Source of the DNA: Lentinus brumalis
Taxonomy: Eukaryota; Basidiomycota; Agaricomycetes; Polyporales; Polyporaceae
Assembly: GCA_001792895.1 (NCBI GenBank)
Contig: MARA01000039.1
Span: forward strand, 1-64,000
DNA length: 64,000 bases
Reading direction: 5' to 3'
Of this stretch, positions 35,701 through 47,483 are shown piece by piece. The translations under genes were made by a program, and so were the position numbers. Position 1 is the first letter of the stretch; each line of letters starts with the position of its first letter. The notes below the pieces were generated by a model. It saw nothing but the letters and a program-made list of their open reading frames with translations. It searched no databases and was not told the DNA's origin.

Positions 35701-36720
35701 ATGACGGACTACCGCGCAGAGGTTCCTCGCCTTACGGTGTCAAATTTGTTTCTTCGCCGACGGTCGCGAGGGCAGCAATGTACTTACATGGCGCAGAGGT
35801 TTATGGACATGGCACCACGGTCGTTGAATATGGCATTGACATCGACGAAGGTATGGGGCCAGACATCCGAATTGTCACCTACATAGGTGTGCCACCGGAT
35901 GTAGCATCTCGCTTGTCAATGTCTATACCTTGTTGGACATATTGCATGCGGGTGCGTACGTCAACGAACCCTGAAGTCTAGATTCCAGCACTCACGAGAT
36001 CTTGAAACACAGCTCAACTTTCACAACGCATCGCCCGCGTTCATCGACTCCATGTTGCGGGTTGCTGAGCTTATCGGGCATTTTGTCATTCTGAAACATC
36101 CTGAAACCTCCTGAAACCTCCTGAAACCCTGCTCTGGACAACCCTCAGCTAAGACGATGGCTTGGCCTCTCAGGTTGGCGGGTTCATCGTGCACGGCCGT
36201 TCGGCTAAGAATTGTAATAGACTTGTGGAGGCTGTGCGTCTAGCGAAGTGTGTAGACGCTGCGGCTGCGCCCTTCCCGAGGTGCGTGGTATGTACTTCGA
36301 GTCCGGACACTGCAGTAAGTATGATCTCTAACGCATACGTATGTAGACCTTCCGCATCACTGCTTCAGCATCGGGCGGGCAATACGTACCCCAGCAGGGG
36401 AATCTGCGGCCGCCTTTCGATGTGCCCATGCAGCCCGATGACCTGGTCGGGTCTGTAAGCCAGTCAGGTCAATTGGCAAGTTGAGTTACTTACATGGTAT
36501 ACGAGTCAGTGCGGAAGTACTACTTACTAACACTTCTCCGCGCGCTCCGTACCTGCAGACCAGCCTTGTTCGCGCGACTGTCGCACGACGGTCGAGGTGA
36601 AGACAAATGGATATACAAGACATCGGTTCTAAGCTCTAGTCAACACAGCCGTGATTGAACACAATGATGGGAGTATACCCGACCCTGGCGCTGTGCCCAT
36701 CTTCGCATCCACGACGCGCC
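35701..36720. other. Intergenic region with open-frame remnants
   Basis: A 94-codon frame at 35697-35981 reads through KFVSSPTVARAAMYLHGAEV and TYIGVPPDVASRL and overlaps the previous stop. I do not recognise it, and no continuing exon is convincing, so it may be a gene relic. At 36091-36128 the decamer CTGAAACCTC is repeated nearly four times. The rest shows nothing supportable. Confidence 0.45.
36091..36128. repeat. Decamer tandem repeat CTGAAACCTC
   Basis: The unit occurs as ctgaaacatc, ctgaaacctc, ctgaaacctc and ctgaaacc in direct succession, about 0.85 kb upstream of the laccase start. It is probably a simple slippage repeat. Confidence 0.8.
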
Positions 36721-36721
36721 T

Positions 36722-36980
36722 GGGCGCGGCGTTTGGGCGCGCCAGTCCGTCAGTGCGCGTTATGGGCGCGTGTTGCGGTGATTACTGGCCATAGCTGGCC
36801 ATGGTCATGACACTTCCCAGAAATCATTTGAGCACGCCGCGCACCGGCGTATAAAGTGTGTCGATGCGAGCAGCTACATAGTTGCACCCCACCGCCGCCT
36901 TCTCCCATTATTTTCCTTTCTTCCTGCTCTTCTCTTTTTCCTTCTCTTTTCTTCCTTCCTCTCCGTTGTGCGGCTTCGGG
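36722..36980 (+). promoter_or_regulatory. Laccase core promoter: TATA box and GGGCGCG repeats
   Basis: TATAAAG at 36850-36856 lies 125 bp before the laccase ATG. A pyrimidine-rich stretch at 36885-36962 follows, a layout usual for strongly expressed fungal genes. Upstream, GGGCGCG is repeated at 36722, 36734 and 36764. I do not know a published factor for this exact repeat, so its role is inferred from clustering only. Confidence 0.65.
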
Positions 36981-39076
36981 ATGGCGACACTGCAGGCCCT
37001 TCATTTTCTCCTTGTCTCGTCCTTGGTCATAAACAGCTTCGCTGCCATCGGACCCGTCACCGACCTGGCGATCAGCAATGCCAACATCTCACCCGACGGG
37101 TATGAGCGCGCAGCGGTCGTTGCTGGCGGGAGCTTCCCCGGTCCTCTCATCACCGGGCAGAAGGGCGATCATTTCCAAATCAACGTCGTCGACCAGCTCA
37201 CCAATCACACGATGCTGAAGTCTACTAGTATCGTGAGTACTGACTACACGGTGGCTGTTCAGTATCCGGTCTCAGCACTGATGTGCCACCCCACGCAGCA
37301 TTGGCATGGTTTCTTTCAGAAAGGGACTAACTGGGCGGACGGTCCGGCCTTCGTCAACCAGTGCCCGATCGCTACGGGACACTCCTTCCTGTATGACTTC
37401 AGTGCTCCCGATCAAGCTGGTGAGTCGGCGAACACAGCTACACGCGTGGTGGAACAATAGTTGACGTTGTGTTTCACAGGTACCTTCTGGTACCATAGCC
37501 ATCTCTCGACTCAGTACTGCGATGGACTGAGAGGGCCCATGGTCGTTTACGATCCTAACGATCCCCATGCCAGCCGCTATGACGTTGACAACGGTGAGCG
37601 ACGATAACCCAGGTTATCAGGTTCGCGGAGCCATGCTCACTCCAACATCGTCCAGATGACACCGTAATCACCCTTGCGGATTGGTACCACGTTGCTGCAA
37701 AGCTCGGACGAACCACCCCGTGAGTATCGCAATTACCTGCACATGTTGTGAATACTGATCGTTTGACTGATGCCTGCAGGTTCGTCGGGGATTCTACCGT
37801 CATAAACGGCAAAGGGCGCTCCCCGCAAACACCCAGCGCTGAGCTGAGCGTCATCACGGTCAGCCCAGGCAAGCGTTACCGCTTCCGCTTGGTATCGCTT
37901 TCGTGCGAGCCCAACTTCGTCTTCAGCGTCGATGGACACGATCTGACCATCATCGAGGCGGACTCCGTGAATACTGAGCCGCTCGTTGTGGACTCGATCC
38001 AGATCTTTGCGGGCCAGCGATACTCTTTCGTCCTTGAGGCCAACCAGTCTGTGGACAACTACTGGATTCGGGCGAACCCCAACTTCGGTAACACCGGATT
38101 CGCCGATGGAATCAACTCTGCCATCTTGAGGTATGAGGGTGCTCTTGAGACCGAGCCGACGAGCTTGAGTCTGTCGACAAAGCCACTCAAGGAAACCGAC
38201 TTGCATCCCCTGACCGCCATGCCAGTGGTACGCCCTACTTCCACTTTTCTTCCGTGCTATGCGATCTCCGTCGGAGTCTGACCGACCTTTCCTCTAGCCC
38301 GGAACCCCTGAGCGTGGTGGCGTGGACAAGGCGATCAACTTCGTGTTCTCTTACGTGCGTATCTTCCACTGCATCGTAGAAGTGGAGATGCTGATACCTT
38401 GCCAACAGAACGGCACGAATTTTTTCACGAACGGCGCCACTTTCGCGCCGCCCACCCTTCCCGTGCTGCTGCAAATCATGAGCGGAGCACAGGCGGCCTC
38501 GGATCTCCTTCCATCCGGTGATATCTACGTCCTTCCATCGAATGCGACTATCGAGCTGTCCTTCCCGGCTACAGTCAACGCGCCGGGAGCGCCACATCCC
38601 TTCCATTTGCACGGGGTGAGTCTTCGATGGTTCCCATGCCCGCACTTGAGCCCATTTGACCCTGTTTGCCGACAGCACACCTTTGCTGTCGTACGCAGTG
38701 CTGGAAGCTCTAAGTACAACTATGAGAATCCGATCTGGCGCGATGTGGTCAGCACCGGAACGGTGCTCAACAGCGACAACGTCACCATCCGCTTCAGGGT
38801 GAGTGTTCACGGAACACGATAAGTCGCGTGTCCTAAGAACAATTGCAACAGACCGATAACCCGGGTCCATGGTTCCTGCACTGTCACATCGACTTCCATC
38901 TGGAGGCAGGCTTTGCAGTCGTAATGGTTGAAGATACCCCTGACATCAAGGACGCAAATCCAGTTCCGCGTAAGTCTCCGTCCTTGCCTGCCAGGATTGA
39001 TTACTTATGTTATGAGACAGAGGCGTGGTCCGATCTCTGTCCTATATACCAGGCGCTGCCTGAGAGCGACCAGTGA
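36981..39076 (+). CDS. Secreted laccase (multicopper oxidase)
   Basis: The laccase oxidises phenols and reduces O2 to water outside the cell; in white-rot fungi it contributes to lignin turnover. Ten exons: 36981-37232, 37299-37419, 37480-37593, 37656-37719, 37780-38227, 38298-38354, 38409-38615, 38676-38798, 38853-38969 and 39021-39076. A signal peptide ([21 protein letters not shown]) precedes the mature start AIGPVTDL. All four copper-binding motifs are present: [30 protein letters not shown] and [15 protein letters not shown]. The residue ten after the T1 cysteine cannot be fixed without alignment, but a phenylalanine (GFAVVM) sits where high-potential polypore laccases have one. Length, about 520 residues, is normal. 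The frame is intact with no breaks. Confidence 0.97.
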
Positions 39077-39437
39077 AGCATCCATCTCGCACTGATCTTT
39101 TTTGTACCAATTACCCGGACTTCATGGACTCTCGCCCCTCATAAGTACTCACTGTGTATAGCCGTCAAGATCTTTCCTTTGCGCACGCCTACTATACTTA
39201 TCTACGGTCCCGCCTTACACATTGGACTTCTTTGCTGATCGTAGTGAATACCATACCGTACTATAGCTGCTTGATACAGATCAAGTGCCTCCCTCCCGAC
39301 TCCGTGCGCTGTATACTTGGCGTGACGGTGACGCGCGTGTTTGTGACCCGTCGCGTCCAATTAAGTATATGCGTGTTGGACGCGCGTCAGCTTCTAGCCT
39401 CAACTGCTCTTGGCCACTAACCACTACCATCAACTCC
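39077..39437. promoter_or_regulatory. Laccase-MCMBP spacer with ACGCGCGT motifs
   Basis: This 360-bp spacer holds the MCMBP promoter. GACGCGCGT occurs twice, near 39330 and 39379, with GTCGCGTC between them. In yeasts the MluI cell-cycle box (ACGCGT), bound by MBF-type factors, controls replication genes. Here the motif is extended by one CG, and whether the fungal MBF binds it is inference. The placement upstream of a replication gene makes it plausible. Confidence 0.4.
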
Positions 39438-41560
39438 ATGACTGCAGACTATCAGGCGCGAGCGCTCCACGATCCTAGCACTTTAGTGCAGGAGCTTTTC
39501 CGTACATGTGCCACCACGGAAAATTTTCCTCGTTTAGTGGCGGAACACTTCTCTCGACTCTTTGAGAGACCCGCGTCTTTCAAGAAGGTACGTTGCATAT
39601 GACGATAGGCGCAAGCTGTGTTTCGTGCGATACTGACCTTGGTATAGATACCGATCTTGAATGTCCGGAGCCCGCCACAGTCCCATCAAGACCGCGCTTT
39701 GGTGCGCTTCCGCGCCATGGTGCAAGATACTTCCTTATCGACCGAGATGTATCTATCGACCCACCATGATGGCTCCTGCGGAGGCTGGGGGATGTATGAA
39801 GCTGAAGCCGGAAGTAGCTCTGATGCTAGCCAGGTGGACTACGCCAGTCTGCAAGAGTGCAACGTCCTCTGGGCGACCAGCCTTCCAGCCGAGTCTGAGT
39901 GGTGCGCTGATGAGCTAGATGGGCTCGAACCAGGTACGCGGCATGTTGATTTCTGCGAGGACGTCTCTCTGATGTTGAACAGGTCAGCAGTTGACCGCAG
40001 ACGCCGCTCCATCGGTCCCGCCTGTTGCCCAACGTTCTTATAAGTTTCCTCACTCTGATCGTGGTCACGTTGGCCTGCAGGTGAAGGTAAATTCAGCGTC
40101 CTTCCATTTTTTGACCGTGCTGACCCCCTATAACAATTGAGGTCTATGACAAGAATGAGGTGGATACATTCAAATCGACGGACGTGGTTACTTTCGTTGG
40201 TATCATAACCACTGAACCGTAGGCGCCAGCCGGATCTGCATAAGGAGTTGGAACTGAACTTCTAACATGCAGGTGCGGTTTGGAACATACACAAGAGACT
40301 GCGTATGAAGTCCCGACACTGCACGTCCTGTTCACCAAGTCGCACACCCCAAACCTTCTTCCTCGGCCGTTCCCTCGACTTTCTCGGCCGGCGGGAAAGG
40401 ACCACCACGACTCTATATTAGGGGAAACAGCGAATCCAGTGGCTCAAGACACCGCTGATACACGTCGTGAGCTCATCAGCTGGATAGCTGAGGAAGCACT
40501 GGCGGGAGATCTACAAGCAGCGGAATGGGTCCTCTTGTCGTGCATCGCTCGCGTGTGAGTATTGAGCTGGTTATGCGTCGAGATATGAGCCTAATGCACG
40601 ATCAGACAATCGCGTCACCCGCCTCTCCTCCCGCCCTCGCTGGTAGTCTCACGCTTCCCGGCGCCGCCCCCGGTACCATCTACAGTAGAATCACCCGCTC
40701 CTCCGGTCCCGACACTTTCGGCAGTGCTAGGTTCTCTCCTTCCCTTGACACATACACTCAATCTCTCGCTCGAGGGCCTCAATAAAGCGAGATATACACC
40801 GGAGAGCAAGGACGAGGATCTGCACGCAGGCGTCCTGCAGCTTCCCCAGGGGACGGTTCTGCTTGTGTCGGAGGGTGGTGTGCGCGAGGGCCAACTGCAG
40901 GAGCGAGGTACGTCATCTGTCAACCGGGTGCACATGAATCCATTGTTTATCTGATGTTCAGGCATTATGAATGTTCGGGCACTGCAAGAGGTGATGGACG
41001 CGCAGACACTGGCGTACGTCTTTCCGTTCAGCCAGTTCTCATTCCCGACGGATATCAGCTGCATCATCCTCGCGGAGGGACGCAAGAGCGCGTTCTTCAG
41101 GCCTGAGCTGGACATCCCTCTGCGCGCTCCCACTGATCCAGCGGCCATTGCGGCTTTATACAAGCCTGCCGACCAGATCAAGATACCTTCTCGTGACAAA
41201 CTGGCATCTTTCAGGGACCTAGTGGTTGGAGCCCGCTGCGGCAAGGTCCAGGTACCTGAGGCCACGTCCGAGGTATGTTTTCAAGGCGCGCAGCTGATGA
41301 TAAAGTGCTCATTACCTTCCGCAGCATATTCAATCACAATTCGTGCTTGAGCGACAAGGGAACAGGAGCGTGACGGCCGATGATCTCATCCGATGGATGA
41401 CCGTGTCCAAGTGAGTGACGTCAACCTCCTTACCCTGCCAGTCCAGGTACTGACAACACCTAGATTATATGCCTTGTCGTTGCATGAACCCGCGCTGAGC
41501 GTGGAGACATGGCAGCGCGCAAAGGCACTGGATGATCAGCGTAGAGCTCTGCTTGTCTAA
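39438..41560 (+). CDS. MCMBP: MCM-binding protein (MCMBP homologue)
   Basis: MCMBP binds MCM3-7 and is involved in assembly or unloading of the replicative helicase in the nucleus. Nine exons: 39438-39587, 39658-39933, 39983-40086, 40142-40218, 40273-40554, 40606-40907, 40962-41272, 41325-41410 and 41464-41560. The N-terminal part contains ALVRFRAMVQDTSLSTEMYL, the family's RFRxMVQD motif. The middle has TFKSTDVVTFVGIITTEP and an LHVLFTKSH stretch. The C-terminal half has YVFPFSQFSFPTDISCIILA and LYALSLHEPALSVETWQRAK. It lacks MCM catalytic motifs, as expected for the family. The gene is convergent with PGM2, with only 113 bp between the stop codons. Confidence 0.93.
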
Positions 41561-41673
41561 ACGGTTTGAACGGAAGCTGTACGCTGGATGCCGTCCTGCT
41601 GGTTGTCGTAACATCTCCTTGTTCTAACGGTCTATATATAAATGCTATGTTCGGATGTCTAGTACTCAGCGCC

Positions 41674-44481
41674 TCAGGGCCTCCCGAGACCGTTCTTCTC
41701 CGCTTGCATCCAGCTTTCCGACAGTTCTTCGACCACCCGGGGCAAAAGCCTTGCCACGGCGGAAGCGTCCTTCCCGCTACCCTCGAGATAGTACTTGATC
41801 TTTGGTTCGGTCCCGCTCGTCCTACGTACGATCAATGAGATGTAAATTCGAGCGTGCTAAATGCAGTCTTAGAGGCCCACCTTGTCGTGAGCGTGACCTT
41901 CGTGCCATCCGTCTTGTTCTCCGCTTTGAATTGAATCATATGACCGGACGAAAGCGGGAGAGCAGGCTTGTAACTGGGCGGATTCGCACTGTCGTACCCG
42001 ATTGTGAGGTCTCGTACGCTGGTGACCTCGAGTCCAGCGATTGACTTAGGATAGCTCGGCGTCGTGGCCGTGCCTTTACCGTCGAAGTTGCGGACTCGAG
42101 CAAAGATTGCGTCGATGGTGCGCGGTTCAGTGCAGATAAAATAAGAGTTACTCGTCTGCAATGGAATGAGATACGGAACGAGGACGGGTGCCCAGAATCG
42201 TACCTGGAAAAAGCCGTATCTGAGTCAAACACATCAGTACGCGCTCCCTCAAGTTTTCGATGCGACCTCACTTCTCGTATAGTTCCTTCAGATGGCTGCT
42301 GGCCGTTTTTCCTTGCTTTTGCAAGGAGACAGCCAACTCGGCGAAGACAACCTAACAACGAAAAGATGTAGACCACGGGAGGCCAGGGAAGGGTAAGAGA
42401 AAGACCGACCGACGCGGCAACCCCATCTTTGTCACGCAGCTGGGTACCGAACATGAAGCCTATCGCCTCCTCATACCCGAAAGGTACTTCGTAGCCCTCC
42501 TTCTCGAGAGTGAGGGCGGTGTTGCCGATGTACTTGAACCCTGCAGAGCAGCATTCGAGTACCGTTGTCACATCAGATCTCGATAGGCCTTACCAGTCAA
42601 GCATTCCGCAAACTTGAATCCTTCCGCGTGGGCCATCGCTTCAATCATTTTGGAGCTCACGGTAGAGGCAACCATGGCGAGCTTGCCTATCTCGACCGGT
42701 GAGAGGGGTGATGTCTGTGCATGAGGATTACTCACATAGCGCTTTGCCGGAGTCTTTGTAATTGTCTAGACAGGCACTGGCGAAGAGCGTTCCCAGTTGG
42801 TCGCCGGTAAATTGTATCCATTTACCATCGACACTGGTGACGAGCGACAGTCGGTAGGAAGGGTGCAATGAAGATTGGAAACGCATACCTCTTTTCCGCC
42901 GCAGCAAACCGATCTGAGTCCGGGTCTTGCGCTAAGATATAGTCGGCTCCACTCGTGGTCGCAGTGGCTATCGCGAGATCCTGTCCGTTGGATTAGTAAT
43001 GGAGACGTCCGTCCTCAGGATGCCATAAGTACCAATGCACCTGGTATGAGGATGAGCTTCAGTAGTCGATGGATCACAGCCAGACGCCCCTGAACGTACC
43101 CTTCTCTTCTGGGTTGGGGAACTTTACCGTAGGGAAGTCGGCATCGGGCTTCTGTTGCTCTGCTACTGGGATGTATGGCGGAAACCCAAAGAGCTGAAAC
43201 GCTCGCGTCATTGCAGTGTCGCTTACACCATGCATCGACGTGTTCACGAACTTCAGCGGCGTTTGAGCGTTGAGAGACCTGCTGGCATGTCTAAAGGACA
43301 TAATCGGTCACGCAATGAACCACATACCTGTGATGACAAAGAGAGCCTATATATTCGAAATACGCAGCGTCATCGAACTGCTTTAGCAACGGAGAAGCTG
43401 CGAGGGATGTTAGGTCAAGAGGCCGGGGTTCTTGGTGTTGTTTGATGGACGCCGAGATTCCCTTGTCGTGAGGCTCGATTATCTGTGTTCAAAATGAGAA
43501 ATTTTCATTCCGCTCGCAACAGAACGCGCACCTGGACAGCGTTCTCCCAATAAACCTTATGATAGAAATAGTTGTGGCAGTGTTCACGCATAGTGATTAA
43601 GGACTAGATCGCACCTTGTAACCGTTGTCTTGCTACAGGAGTGCTGGTTCAGCCTCGATTCATGGAGGGTCCGGGTGAGAAAGCATACCTTGGGGTTGTG
43701 GCTCGCTAAAACGGTGAATGTGATTAGAGTTACAAAACGACTGGTGAAGTCGGGCCTCGAACCTGTAATCATGACTCCACAGGCTGCGCCCTTTGCCTTC
43801 ACGGTGAAAGGAACACTGTGATATGAGCTTGAGGGACACATCTGCAGCAAATGGTGGCGGACATACAGAGGAGTATGAATGACATCGTTGTGGAAGTACA
43901 CGGCGACCTGTTGGTCGATGAATACCGCTGCGGTCAATTTGGCCCATTTCTCGGAGTGATGGCGGTGATCATGCCCGACGACCACTCCGCGAGAGCGTGC
44001 ATCCTTCACGTTCTCTAAAATATACGCGCACAGGCCCTGGAACGCGCGCGCAATGAGGGGCTGGAATGAGTACCAGTACAACCTCGTTCCTACCTGGGAC
44101 GCCTGAATGATAATGAGGTCGTTCATACGGGCCCATCCCGCTTCCATTTTTCCTCGTAGACCTGTGCTTATGTTAGGTCACAAGCATCGCTGCAATCATC
44201 GATGCTTACCTGCAGTGCCAAACTCAATGCGTGGGCTGACGTTGATCGGGGTGTCAGTCATACACGGTTCGTCGTAATGGGGGACGTTTACCTCATGCGC
44301 CTCTCAAGTTCTGCGTCATCGCCATCCTCGAGTAGCTTCGTTATTTCTTTCCTAGTCTCCTCATTCTGTACATGGTCTAAATGTGAGCTTCCGCATCCGC
44401 GGATTCGGTGCATACGGATGGAGATCTTACGGGATCGAGACGGAGCCACTGATCTACCAGTTCTTTCAGAGCGGGTGTCAT
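41674..44481 (-). CDS. PGM2: Phosphohexo/pentomutase (PGM2 family) with many microexons
   Basis: The family interconverts ribose- or glucose-1-phosphate and the 5/6-phosphates in the cytosol. Twenty exons: 44431-44481, 44292-44365, 44210-44235, 44094-44161, 43867-44036, 43763-43815, 43689-43705, 43615-43632, 43532-43555, 43328-43482, 43100-43290, 43033-43040, 42889-42980, 42736-42833, 42594-42686, 42410-42540, 42272-42351, 42204-42219, 41881-42155 and 41674-41821. Motifs in order: IEFGTAGLRGKMEAGW, VVVGHDHRHHS, the phosphoserine loop MITASHNPKQDNGYK (split over three exons), AQDPDSDRFAAAEK (metal loop), GYEVPFGYEEAIGF (sugar loop) and RTSGTEPKIKYYLE (phosphate loop). All active-site residues are present and no base correction is needed. 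Exons of 8, 16, 17, 18, 24 and 26 nt are needed. The name follows human PGM2; yeast calls the orthologue PGM3/PRM15. Confidence 0.95.
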
Positions 44482-45380
44482 ATTGTTTGTGCAGCTCTAC
44501 TGGGACCAACGGCAGACGAGTACGAGCAGAGATGGTAAAGTCTTCTTCGCGCTGCAGGCCGGCGCAACGACGAAGGCTGTGTCACCCAGAGAAGGTGACA
44601 TCATCGGACATTAAAAGCCAGTAATACTAACCTGCGCTTCAGCGCTTCAACCAACAAGTCCAATCCTTTCTTCACAATCGTTGCGCAAGATTATGACTTC
44701 TCCTCTGGAAGAGTTTGTTTTGAGTATTCCAGAGCCTACGATTGCAGCTGTTCACGCTCATATATGCTCTAGCACCTCTCATCATTGAGCGTCCCCGGCG
44801 GATTGCTCTAAGTTGCCCGCTGCGAGTCTACCAAGGACGATACTGCCTCCCTCCTATAAAGCAGTCGTTGGTGTTCGTATCACACCGTTCTATATTCTCG
44901 GTTGGAAGATGTCAGCCGCAGCCTTTCGGCAGAAGATAGACCGAGCAGGGCAAGACTCTTATTTTTACAACGCATACCTGAACAGCAGCATCGAGAAGAA
45001 GCAGAGTCAGCTACGTGCACGCTGGAAGTGAGTGCAACCCTTGAGTATTTGAGTCTGTATGCCATACTTAGTTGTGATCATATGCGGCTCCAATGAAGAA
45101 CGGCCGTGTGCCAGTACACAGCCGGAAGACACCTCCGTTCGTTGTACTTCGCCACAAACATGATCAAGGCCGACGGGAATTAATTGTCTCCCATTGGAAG
45201 ACGATTGACGGGTCTATCGAATAGGGGATGCCAGTAGACGACGGAGAACTACCTGGAGCGGAAGGTCGTTGCGACCCTTGACGACCGCGTCTCCAAGCTC
45301 TGGATACCTGCAACACCCTCATTGCCGCGCTGACTCCCTGCAGCTGGCACAATGGACGACGCTATAAGTAGTACTCCTCC
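44482..45380. other. Gap with possible small plus-strand gene
   Basis: Between PGM2 and the acyltransferase, a plus-strand frame around 44813-45028 contains SYKAVVGVRITPFYILGWKM and FRQKIDRAGQDSYFYNAYLN. A later stretch (45092-45222) reads NGRVPVHSRKTPPFVVLRHK. They may be exons of one small protein that starts near the ATG at 44694 (MTSPLEEFVLSIPEPT), but I could not join them in one frame. No family is recognised. Confidence 0.35.
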
Positions 45381-47169
45381 CTAGGCTACAACATTTGTGG
45401 GGAACAGGGGACTACTTAACTCAGACACGATGTCATTGTGGATCTGGTCCCGGATCCTCGACTGTATAGCAAAGAACACATCCAGCGACCTTTCCCGGAC
45501 ATCGGAACGGTCAGCGACAGGTCCCTCCGTCACGTCGACTTCCGCAGTATGCCTATCCTGGTCGGGATTTGACAAGAACACCCTGATGTATCTGTCGTCG
45601 ATACCGAACGTATGAAATCGGACGCGTGAGGGATAGCCAAAGTGGACGGTGTGCCAATCGATCCTACAAACCCGGGAGATGATACATCACTGAGCATAGG
45701 AGTGCAAGAGAGATCGTTGCTTACGCGAAGTTGGAATTCACAGACGCATGACCCGGAGGGTCTGCAAAACACATCAGTCGGTCCTCATTGCAAGCAGAAA
45801 GCATGAGGTGGTTTGCGACGCGCATGTACTCCTCCACAAAGGAAGGCTCGCGTGCCAGCATGATCGACCGGCGCACTGAACATGCAATTTCTTCCAGCGT
45901 CGACTTGGGACTCAGGTGACACGGCACCTGGTGATAATCTAAGTCAACATCCGATCAAGACCCAACAGAATACTCACAACATAGATGGCATTACCCGCAA
46001 CGGCAGGTTCGTTCACGGCGCCAGGGACTGCCCTGTACTGTCTCGGTACCTGTAAGGATTGCTATAAGATGCAGAGGACTGGAAGAGCTCACGCTTGCAA
46101 CATTGGTGAGCTGTGTGATGGGAACCTCAATGTACCGATTGATCACGTTGACGATGTAGGCAGTAAGACAGTCTTGCAGAGATGGCCGGACCTCCAAGGA
46201 CGCCCCCTCCACAATACGGTCTCGGAGCATACGGAGTTGCTTCGTCGTGACCTTGAAGGCGACCTCGGCAGCTCCTTTGTTAGCCGCATAGCGTTGTCCC
46301 ATCTCAGCCGCTGGACATGCCTCCGATAAATGGAGCATGAGCGGGCTATACGCTTCTACCAGGGCGACGTCAGGGGAACTGAAGGAGCGCTTCGTGAAAG
46401 ATGGCACTGGTGATGGGGGACCGTCGTCTCCCTGATATCGTCGGGAGAGCAGCTGCATGAACCACAGCAAGACAGTAGCATCGCCTACATCACAACACAA
46501 ATATGATGAGTGCAGCCTTCAAGAGAGGGACATTACCGCATACCGAGGGTATGATTCCATGACACGCCAATTGCGGTTTCCTCGTGGGCAATGGTCAGTT
46601 TGACGAAGAGAAGGCAATGACTGCTTCCCGGGTCGGGCTGAGAATGATGGAGCGCCAGGTCTGGAGGATAACGCGATGGCTGGCAATCCTTAGTTCTGAG
46701 AAATCGGCCCAGATCTGCTCGGGGTTGCAAGACCCACGGCTGCTCGCCCAATTTCAAAGAAGTCGTGTCTGAGTCCTCGATGTCCACGACAATGGGTGAA
46801 TCGGTCAGAGATATCTGTTCACTTTGTAAGTGAGATAGCGTCCCGTCGCTGAAATACTGACGTACTGTCCACTGATCACTGCTCCGGACAATCTGCCCAG
46901 CAGCATGAGGATATATCTGCAGAGTCTCCTCTATAGCGCGAATGAACCGAGGAACATCGATGCGTGCTGGTACTACATGGACGTTTTCGATCTAGATAGG
47001 ACCGGTAGCTCTGAGTCAGTCACTGGTAGCTGACATTTGATGAGAACCAATGCATCAGCCCGTTCACGAAACGCACGTAGCCCGTCCATAAATCGTACGC
47101 CGGCAACTTGACGGAGGTTTCGCCGTCCAAAATTGTGGGTGTCTTTGGCTTTACCGCAATAGTATACAT
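45381..47169 (-). CDS. BAHD-like acyltransferase (transferase family PF02458-type)
   Basis: Enzymes of this family move acyl groups from acyl-CoA to hydroxyl or amine groups of secondary metabolites. Six exons: 47035-47169, 46544-46991, 46093-46484, 45978-46049, 45725-45927 and 45381-45663. The start reads MYTIAVKPKTPTILDGETSV. The catalytic HxxxD motif is HTLGD in GVSWNHTLGDATVLLWFM, assembled across intron 2. An acyl-pocket stretch follows (LLSRRYQGDDGPP). The second family motif, usually DFGWG, is altered: the equivalent place reads IDWHTVHFGYPSRVRF. That is common among divergent fungal members and leaves the catalytic histidine intact. Length, about 510 residues, is normal. No other pathway genes are adjacent, so the substrate cannot be inferred. 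Confidence 0.82.
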
Positions 47170-47483
47170 AGCCGCAGAGAGCTCGAACTTCACGCTGTCC
47201 TAGATATGTGCAGGGTAGGATGTCCAAATGGAAGGCCAGAAAGGTCTGGTGGAGGTCGTGGACAACCCGCAGGAGCGCCTGCAGGAGCCAAAGGGCTGTG
47301 CCATAGTAACCAACCGGGAACACCACAAACTCGGCCCTATTACAGCAACGTCTCTATCAACTGGGCCAGAGAGCGCTGCAAGGAAGATGGAATACATTGC
47401 CGTACAGTAATGCTACGAGAACGGAGCGACAAGACACGGTGAAATAACGATATGTAGGGAATCAGTCGTGCGCAGAAGTGCCA

